Source: Oncomelania hupensis (Eukaryota > Mollusca > Gastropoda > Littorinimorpha > Pomatiopsidae). Taken from it: a DNA stretch of 64,000 nt. Location: contig CM072511.1 in assembly GCA_036898135.1 (NCBI GenBank), positions 30,818,686 to 30,882,685 of the forward strand. Reading direction: 5' to 3'. The position numbers were made by a program, and so were the translations under genes. The notes below the pieces were generated by a model. That model saw only the letters and a list, made by a program, of their open reading frames with translations. It was not told the origin of the DNA and did not search any database. This document shows, piece by piece, positions 56,347-64,000 of this stretch. Positions within the stretch are counted from its first letter, which is position 1; each line of letters starts with the position of its first letter.

Positions 56347-57519
56347 TTCTTCAACAGCAACAACAACAACGCCAGCAACAGATAATAAGCATACATACCA
56401 GGCTTATCTCAAAACATTTTCAGGACGTTACTGGCTTTCGGTGATGTGAACTAAGAGCACAAAGTGTAGCTTGAGCAAACGTAAGTTTTATAAAATGATG
56501 ATTCATTATGATTTGAAAGCAGACAAAGAGCGCATATTATACCGGATATGTGTTGTGTGTTAACTCAGTTCTGTATTGTGTGCGTGTGTGTATGTGTGTG
56601 TGTATGTGTGTGTGCGTGTGTTTGCCCGAATAATTTCACTATGGCGAAGTCCTTACAATTTGAAGAACTTAGTTCTGTATTTCCCGTCAAACATCCGGGG
56701 CAAATCACGTTGTGGCAGGGTTGGTGGAGATGCAGTGGAGGTGTAAGGGGGTGGTTGAAGGGGTGGGGGAGTTGAGGGGAAGTGGGTTAAGTGGATGAGA
56801 AGACAAATATTTCAAAACAAACATTTATATAGAAGGAAGGAAGAAGCCCTAATAACACATGATTACAAGTATAAAAGGAAGAGCCGACTTTCCACAAACA
56901 ACGGTACAGTACTTCGCAAAACATTGTTTTCGACAATTTGCTTTCGTGTGCGTGCGTGCATGTGTGTATATAGGATGGGGGGAGGGGTAGGGTGTTTGTG
57001 GGCGGGAAGGGGGAATGCAAATATGTGTGTATGTGTGTGAGAATAACAGAAGGATGCAGACAGAGCCAAAGAAAGTGAAAGAGAGAGAGACAGACAGACA
57101 GACAAACAAGCAAAGAAACCAGGAAAGCAAAAGTGAGAACGAAAGCGATATGTGTGAAAAAGGGGTTTATTGGGGGTGGGGGCGAAAAGGAGAGAGAACT
57201 GGAAACAATTCAGGAATGGCAAAACACACTCGAAATAATATATCGGAACATCCGTTCCTTTTAAGTGCATGTGATGGAATCATAGCGAAATGCAGAATAT
57301 GTCCTAGCTAATTTTTACGCGTTGACGGATAAACTAGTTTTAAAGTACACGTTCGTTCGTCTTATACAGTATCAAATAGCAGGACACAATTTCATAGCTT
57401 TTTTTAATACAAATAATAATACTCATCGATCACTCATCTTATGCAATATATACCGACTATTTATGTTGTCCGTTGTGTATCTAGAAGAAGAAGCAGGGAA
57501 AGGAGGAGAAGAAGAAGAA
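56346..57519. other. Single-copy sequence, nothing recognised
   Basis: GT-rich patches at 56578-56622 and 56945-56970, and G-rich patches at 56735-56790. No supported gene. Confidence 0.5.
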
Positions 57520-57748
57520 TGAATGAAAATTGAAGTTATCGTCTACACACACCATTGGCGATATGGCAAATAACCATCCCAGGAAACAAGGGTTAGGGAT
57601 CTAAATCAACACTGAACCACCAGAGCAATCATACTGCTAAAATGGACAGTGAAACATGGCCACTTTTATCTTGCCCATCACGGGATTCGAACCTGGGTCA
57701 TCGGTGTGCCAGGCGAACGCTCTACCACTGAGCTAAGGCGATGAGACT
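57520..57748 (-). mobile_element. tRNA-Ala-like SINE, copy 2
   Basis: Same family as 15893-16134, with the same minus-strand A box (one base shorter in the D loop) and an identical B box, GGTTCGAATCCC, plus a TTCATTC end. GAA-rich sequence lies on both sides here as well. Confidence 0.8.
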
Positions 57749-58062
57749 AGAAGAAGAAGAAGAAGAAGAAGAAGAAGAAGAAGAAGAAGAAGAAGAAGAA
57801 GAAGAAGAAGAAGAAGAAGAAGAAGAAAAAGAAGAAAAGAGACGAAAAATAATAACTGTTTGCTTTATTATTCTATTAAGAAAGACAGAAAGAAAGCAAG
57901 AAAGCAAGAAAGCAAGAAAGCAAGAAAGAAAGAAGAAATGTTCGATTAAGAAAGAAAGAAAGAAAGAACGAAGAAGAAGAAGAAGAAGAAGAAGAAGAAG
58001 AAGAAGAAGAAGAAGAAGAAGAAGAAGAAGAAGAAGAAGAAGAAGAAGAAGAAGAAGAAGAC
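57749..58062. repeat. (GAA)n arrays flanking a GAAA/GCAA segment
   Basis: (GAA)n lies at 57749-57830 and 57969-58062, the latter about 31 units. A degenerate AAGAAAGC tract lies between them. Confidence 0.95.
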
Positions 58063-58704
58063 ACAATACTGATTAAATAATAAATAAATGTTGGAAAGAT
58101 TGAATACATCTTGAAGACGCCTTGGATACTCTTGTAGATACAATGTGTCACCTTTTCGTTCTTTTAATTTGCCTTTGTTCACCCAAAAAGAATCTAGACG
58201 AAAACATTAGGGATGAATTGCAGACGACGGTTGCGGATAGCAGGAAACCTGTGAGAAATGTAAAAGGAGAAAACAGAATATACCTGCTATCTATATGATA
58301 AATTCTACCAACAATAAAAGTCTCAGATTTAAATCTGTTTTGCCGAGGTTTAAAGTTTTGTTATAAACCGATACATCTCCAAGCAACGTTTGCAATTTAG
58401 TACAAAGAAATAACCAAAATAATATATTTTAATTGAAATCAAATGTACACGCACGTTCTTGTGGATCGATACTATTTTCTTTAAACCGAATTGTATAATT
58501 CTGCGGCATGTTAAACAAAAAAATAGCAAAAACTGAATGATATAAAGCTGGATCTAATTTAGGCTACATGATCCTCTGATTAAGAACGATGATTTAATCA
58601 ATGGAATAAATAGTAATACACACTCCAACATAAATAAATAAATAAATAAAATAAATTAATTAATAAATTAATAAATAAATAAATTAATAAATAATAATAA
58701 TAAT

Positions 58705-58746
<42 letters not shown>

Positions 58747-59967
58747 ACAAGAATTTATCATGCGCACGCATCTCACAAGATGCAGTGATTCGAGGCACGT
58801 GCTCTCACACATGCAGAAACACACACAGGCAAACAGATGTACCTTCACTGAACGTGATAGAAAGAAAACCAAACAAAACAGACAAGCAAACAAAACAACA
58901 ACAACAACCAATAAACAAACAAATGCAAATAAAATAAAGTAAATAATTCATTAAAAATACAAAAATAACATCCAATATTTTATAAAAACCCTTTTAGCGG
59001 AAGCAGTGTAAGACAAGTTAAAAGAAGCGAGCGGTGGAAACTTCATGGAAAAAAAATTAAGAAAAAGAAAAAGAAACAATACCTGTGTTCCAACATCAAT
59101 TATGAAAGCTTACGCACGGTATGTGTGTGTGAGAGAGAGGACAGGTGTATATATAGACCTTTCCTCTCTCTCTCTCTCACACACACTCACACACACACAC
59201 ACATACTTGCAATTCATCAGAACTGGGTTTATTTAAGAATGTAGGAATCGGAAAGTGATTTTTTGACGGAAAGAACGCAAACTTCTTCTAGAAATGTAAG
59301 AATCTAAGTCAAAATTGGCTCTTTCCGTCTAAAAAGTTGACCTAGTTCGTCTCCTATAGGCGACGAAATAGGTCGACTTTTCCTCAAAATTTCTCCGAAA
59401 ATTGACTGTATTTTCTCCGTCCCGGATAGAGCACTCCTGTGTACTTAAAACACTCACATGCACTACAACTGCACTCCCATGCACTAAAAGAGCACTCCCG
59501 CGCACTTAGAAAAAAGTGGGTTCCTGGGAAAAAAGTGGGTTCCAAGCAAATGAACCCATTTGTTACTAAGAAAGGCAAGGTTTGCTACCCATTTGTGCGC
59601 TTTTTTGCGTTCACTAACACTAACACACTAACACACATGCATGCTCGCACGCACACACATGCATGCTCGCACGCACACACACAAACACACAAACACACAC
59701 AGTTTCATGACAATCTTTCAGCAGAAGCAGTGTAAGAGGAGCCGAAAGTAGCGGCGATGGAAGGATACCCGCACGGAGGGCGAAAGCACTATCCAATCGG
59801 CAAAGCCTGGTGAGATAAATACATAAATCATTAATTGCACCAACAAGACTACCTGCAGGTACAGAGTCACGAAGCTAACTGATCCGAGGGCAGATAGTGC
59901 CTTTTAAAATCAAATGAGCCCTGGAAGAAAATGAAGCGGACGCCCACGACGTCCGATTAACTTATTT
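58063..59967. other. Single-copy AT-rich sequence with short arrays
   Basis: (ATAA)n and (ACA)n lie at 58633-58745 and CA-rich stretches at 59165-59200 and 59625-59700. The stretch TTCGTCTCCTATAGGCGACG at 59347 is similar to the interior of the long-TIR element at 53868. No gene recognised. Confidence 0.45.
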
Positions 59968-60345
59968 TAGATTTAGATTTAGATTTAGATTTTTTAGATT
60001 TTAATGCTTTATTGTCCCTATTTATCGGGAAATTCTGGGGCCGCCTCCCCTGTGGAAGGCGTAGTCGCAGCCTGTGGCGCGCCCAAACCCAACCTACCTA
60101 ACATTAGTTGTGATTTTTAAAATTTAGAAATTCTTTAAATATTTGAAATTTTTTTGAAATTTTGCTGGGGGAGCAAACCGGAGTACCCGGAGAAAACCCC
60201 CGAGACGTTGCCCGAGTCGAAAGTAAATAATATTCGGAGAAACATAACGCCCCGATGCAGGATCGAACCCACACCTGTCAGGCGCCATTGGTTTCTGGCC
60301 TGTGGACTGTATCAGTAATACTGAGCCCACAGGTGCAGCGCATGT
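59968..60345 (-). mobile_element. tRNA-derived SINE with (AAATCT)n tail
   Basis: The minus-strand head carries an A-box-like GGCTCAGTATTACTGATAC and a B box, GGGTTCGATCCTGC. The body includes GGTTTTCTCCGGGTACTCC, and the 3' end is TAAAGCATTAAAATC followed by AAATCTAAATCTAAATC. Only one copy is seen in the window. Confidence 0.6.
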
Positions 60346-60574
60346 AGCAATCATTTTCAATCTTTGTCTTCCTCACTCTTAGGGTCAGAGAGAAGAAGAG
60401 GGGTGGGGGTGGGGGGTAGGTGAAGGGAGAGTAGGTAAAGTGAAGAAGGTGGGATGAATGGAAGACGGGAACGGAAATAGATATATAATAATTAATTACG
60501 TTTCACGTGAATGAGATGGTGTTTATTGGGAACATGACCCATTATAATGTTGCACGCTAGATGTAATGGTGTTT

Positions 60575-60690
60575 CTGGTAGGCTACTCACATACCCGTCT
60601 AAGACATAAGCGTTGAGATCTTTAAGATCCGTGCGGCAGAACGCATGCGGCGTACACAGACTTATCTCGGTTTATACTCTCATCCGAAGC
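60575..60690 (-). mobile_element. SINE 5' fragment (GCGCTATATAAG family)
   Basis: Matches the first third of the SINE at 54780-55125 in reverse orientation (TCGGTTTATACTCTCATCCG, GATCTTTAAGATCCGTGCGG). Confidence 0.65.
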
Positions 60691-60813
60691 ATTACAGTAT
60701 AACGGCAGCAATACAATAGGAAAAAAACAAACAATTTCATCAGAAGACACTGCTGCTCTGTAAGCATCTCCTTAAACATGAATCATCTCGACAGCAAGTT
60801 GAAAGCAATTCAC

Positions 60814-60816
<3 letters not shown>

Positions 60817-60865
<49 letters not shown>

Positions 60866-61078
60866 GTAATACAGGATGCTATATACGCGCCTTTCCCCAA
60901 ATCAATCAGGCTCAAAGCGCGGCGATCTATACCAACATACACGCTCACTTGTCTCACCCACCCTCACACACACCAAATACACAATCATCACTCAAACAGG
61001 TGGTGTAAAGGCAAGGAGATTGCTATTAGAAGACGGAAGAAAATCGAATATTTATTTTTGAAATTTTTATATTGACTG
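60817..61078 (-). mobile_element. SINE, (ATT)n-tailed, copy 2
   Basis: The body (60868-61078) is about 85-90% similar to 37219-37430. The tail, (AAT)n on the plus strand, lies at 60817-60866. Confidence 0.7.
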
Positions 61079-62163
61079 CGTCCTGTACCATTATTGAACA
61101 CAATAAAACCGGAAAGCCACGGGAAAAGATTCAAAGAACAAACAAAACTTCTAAGCTTTTACAAGTGTTTAAAAAGCATTGCTAACAACACGAGCAAAGT
61201 TTCTAAGAGCGCTAAAAAGCATTGTTACATACAGCAAAACGAATAAAAGGTTTTAAACCCTTAAGGGAAACAAAGAGAGTATCAATACTAACCTTTACAA
61301 ATTTAATCCATCAAAGTAATGGCAAGCAGACCAATCTGCCCTGCGTCTGCCACAGTCTGATGAACGCAGAAGGATATAATTCCCATTGGTTTAAATATAA
61401 CGACGCTTTTACGAAGTCAGCAAACCTGTATAGTATAACGTTGTGAGCGAAATTCCACCTTCATATCCTACGTTTGGCACAACTTTAACACACAAACGAC
61501 CAATCCTGGGGGAAATAACACTTCGATGTTCAGCACAGAAGACGAACACGACATTATAAGAAGTCTAATCCTTTTATCTCACAAAAAGAACTGAGACTCC
61601 ACGAAGTAATGTTTCGGGGAAAACACTGCAAAGTATAGGTAGGCTCTCTGTACGATGATCTCACACAGGAGTACACATCCGGTCGTTTACATCGTTTACA
61701 TAGTAGGAGTTATTATTGTTCCCGGTCAAAAGGCCAAAAGTCAAACACAGCAGACACAAACTCCATAGCAGGTGATGAAACACAGTATTAGGCTCTGTCA
61801 CCGACTGCTTGAGGCTAATATTTTCCCATTCATTTAAGACGAAATGAGCTCTTCTTTGTGCCGGTTATATTTTCCATCCATAAATGTGAATTCACACTTT
61901 TCTTCACTTTTTGTTGCAAAAAATCGGGTTCTTCCCTACCACGCCAGATAAGTCGATTCCCGGACATCAACTGAAAGGAGAAGAGAAAGCAGTTTGATTA
62001 AAGTCAGATGAACAACTTTTTTGTTGTTGAACACACTGCTTTTATTTTTGTAACTGTTCAACGGCACATTCAGTTTCACTCACTATATATAACAAATGCA
62101 AACAAACTGGTCAAGCAACATGCCTTTTGTTATTGATAATTTAGTGCGAAAAAAACTAACAAA
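61079..62163. other. Single-copy sequence, nothing recognised
   Basis: No coding signal. An imperfect direct repeat (AAAAAGCATTGCTAAC and AAAAAGCATTGTTACA) lies near 61171 and 61213. Confidence 0.45.
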
Positions 62164-62175
62164 ACACTAAAGTCT

Positions 62176-62261
62176 ATATATCCTATCTTATCCTATCCTA
62201 TCCAATCCTACCCCGTAACTCGAAGGTCGTTGAGGCACCACAGATGATCGATCGTTTAACC
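62176..62261 (-). mobile_element. RTE-like LINE, copy I, 86-bp fragment
   Basis: Only the last part of the 3' end plus GGATA-type tail. The direct repeats ACACTAAAGTCT (62164-62175) and ACACCAAAGTCT (62262-62273) differ by one base. A recognisable but extremely 5'-truncated insertion. Confidence 0.85.
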
Positions 62262-62273
62262 ACACCAAAGTCT

Positions 62274-62790
62274 AACGATTTCAAATACTTTAATTGAGAC
62301 TGACAAATAAATACAAGTTGCTTTCGAAAGCCAAACAGTTTGAAATGAACTATGCCTTTCAGAAATCTGAAGTGGACAAATACGCTGAAATAATCTTTCA
62401 AATGCCTGTACTACCACGGGGGCTCATTATGAAACGCCATGGCTATAATCTAAGAGCATCATGCGAAACTTTTGATGCAACTATAAAGTCCACAAAAACT
62501 CTCACGCACAAAGAGCACACACCTAGAACTAGGAGTTTCATACACCTTCTCCGTGCCAAGCGGCTAACAATTTCTTCGGTCAAAGCGGCCGCGGTGCCAG
62601 ACTTCCAGCCTTCCAGCGGTGAGTGAGAGAGCGGAAAAACTCCACGGAGTGTGTGAGAGAGAGAAGACAAAACTCCACGGTAAGTCAAGACTACGAGATA
62701 AAGGGGAGTTAGCGAAGTGGTCTTACAAGGCGGTGTGAAGGGTCGGTGATTTATCTGTTGGTCGAAGTCTTGAGTGGACCCGTCCGGCTC
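62274..62790. other. Single-copy sequence, nothing recognised
   Basis: A 110-codon frame at 62294-62626 shows no recognisable domain. Not supported as a gene. Confidence 0.4.
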
Positions 62791-62803
62791 TGTAGGTTTC
62801 CAA

Positions 62804-63505
62804 TTGATTGATTGATTTATTGTTGCTTTAGGTCCAGCGGACTCTTCCGAGCCAAATCAGGACCGGACAACCCCCGATCCGCATAAAAGATCTGCTGAAA
62901 CAACCCCAGTGGGAAAATTGAATGCCCTCCACCGGCCAGTCACTTTACAATAAAGACATCCCACGCGCGGGACGGCTGAGGGTTGACCTCAACTACGCGA
63001 ACACCCCGGTTACAAAAACAAAATAGAATACAAACATCATTATAAATCATTAACCAAACACATACATATAAAATGCCTATAGTGCTAAATAGTACAATCA
63101 TAGGAAGCCCGAGTGACCACCCGGCAGAAAGCGTCCAACACTCCCAAGCTGATCCAACAGACCTCATACACAAACAAGGAGTCTTGTCCATGAAGAGTTT
63201 TCAAGAAAAAAGGTAGGTCATTGATCTAGCGAAGAAGAAGATAGTATAGCAGAGTGAAGGACAGAGCAGGAATAGGAAAGAGTAAATGAGGAAGACAGCG
63301 ACAGTGGGAATTTAAAGCACTAAATTTCCATAAAGTGGGGATACTATTTATACTGAAAACCCCCGGCACTCCAACGGGGGTACTGTTGCCGCAGTGAATC
63401 TGTCTTGCCTATAAAGGAAAGACAGGTTTTCAACTGTGGCTTTCACTGTTCCCTTTATAGGTTTGAACAATCTACAGTGGCAAGATTGCTCATGACCCCA
63501 AGGGG
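62804..63505 (-). mobile_element. F600 retroposon, longest copy (702 bp), (AATC)n tail
   Basis: Flanked by a perfect 13-bp duplication, TGTAGGTTTCCAA (62791-62803 and 63506-63518). It extends about 130 bp further 5' than the other copies, beyond the CCCCCGTTGGAGTGCCGGGG hairpin. The extension includes ATTGTTCAAACCTATAAAGG, whose GTTCAAACC resembles a Pol III B box. Its 3' part is nearly identical to 30031-30397. Confidence 0.92.
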
Positions 63506-63518
63506 TGTAGGTTTCCAA

Positions 63519-63554
63519 GCCCAGTCATTGCGATAGTGTTTGTCCAGCGTTTGA

Positions 63555-63602
<48 letters not shown>

Positions 63603-64000
63603 TGTGTGTGTGAGTGTGGGCGCAGTCTTTGGGAGACTGAACGGGAGTGACCAGTCTTTAGTGAAACAAGGGTCCACAGGGAGCAAAGCATAGGCCGGAC
63701 CGTCCGGAGCAAGTTGGATTTTGAGTGTCCAGTGTTTTGACACAGCGTGTGTCCAGCAGTTTTGGAGAGAGAGAGCGTCCAGTGGGTCTAGAGTTATAAT
63801 CCGCTCAACGTATGCACGTGGTTGCTCGTACACACAAACTCTCCAGCCCGCCGCCACGGGCACGCTGATTCTCGGCTCCTATCCCTCCGTTGTTCCTCCT
63901 AGGTGCTTTTGTTTGTCTCCGGTCTTTCCTGTGAGGGCAAAAGAAACAATACAGATCGGTTATTAGCATATATTTGAATGTTAAGCCGAATGCAAGGTCT
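63519..64000. other. Single-copy sequence with (GA)n and GT arrays
   Basis: (GA)n lies at 63557-63596, then (GT)n to 63612. No supported gene up to the window end. Confidence 0.5.

Overview
This is a eukaryotic, intergenic-looking window, dominated by transposable elements and simple repeats. No host protein-coding gene could be supported. The mix of elements suggests a marine invertebrate, most plausibly a gastropod or other mollusc. It includes RTE-like LINEs with short tandem 3' tails, tRNA-derived SINEs, a Ty3/gypsy element with an unusual domain order, a Tc1-type transposon, MITEs, and very long GAA, AAT, GA and ATT arrays. The organism assignment is an inference from repeat style, not from any marker gene.

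The centrepiece is a structurally complete LTR retrotransposon at 40044-45641. It has two 635-bp LTRs that read as identical, a 5-bp target duplication (GTTAT) and one long Gag-Pol frame. The domains run Gag, zinc knuckle, protease, integrase, GPY-type module, then reverse transcriptase remnant. This PR-IN-RT order is that of Gmr1-like Ty3/gypsy elements. The RT core and RNase H are missing, so the copy needed an enzyme in trans or lost the region after landing. Its leader carries a cluster of perfect heat-shock-element motifs. Three solo LTRs of the same family lie at 9099-9695, 13929-14564 and 34475-34743, each with its own 5-bp duplication.

Non-LTR elements are abundant. One RTE-like family ending in (GGATA)n has nine copies (1394-3708, 12495-13343, 17500-18833, 19994-22250, 35890-36114, 48884-49375, 51338-51769, 53122-53403, 62176-62261). 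Target duplications are visible for several, one copy has a 5' inversion, and one is an endonuclease-to-RT deletion fusion. Four other LINE remnants lie at 4055-4262, 24150-25700 (interrupted), 34893-35705 and 36655-37161. A dispersed retroposon family of up to 702 bp (called F600 here) has eight copies with direct repeats of 10 to about 31 bp and alternative simple-sequence tails.

DNA-transposon material includes a Tc1-like element with an internally deleted transposase (30583-31753), a MULE-like long-TIR element (53687-54210), a GC-ended foldback with an (AT)n core (27475-27886), smaller TIR elements (27048-27290, 39212-39807), and a large AT-rich inverted-repeat element at the left edge (1-1240). 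A 1-kb imperfect inverted duplication (32161-33202) is not explained by any recognised element. Nested insertions give a partial chronology: F600 into the AT-rich element, into an RTE-like LINE and into another LINE; a solo LTR beside a SINE; and the LTR element into a SINE tail.

Coordinates of ancient repeats without visible target duplications are approximate. Sequence comparisons were made by eye.
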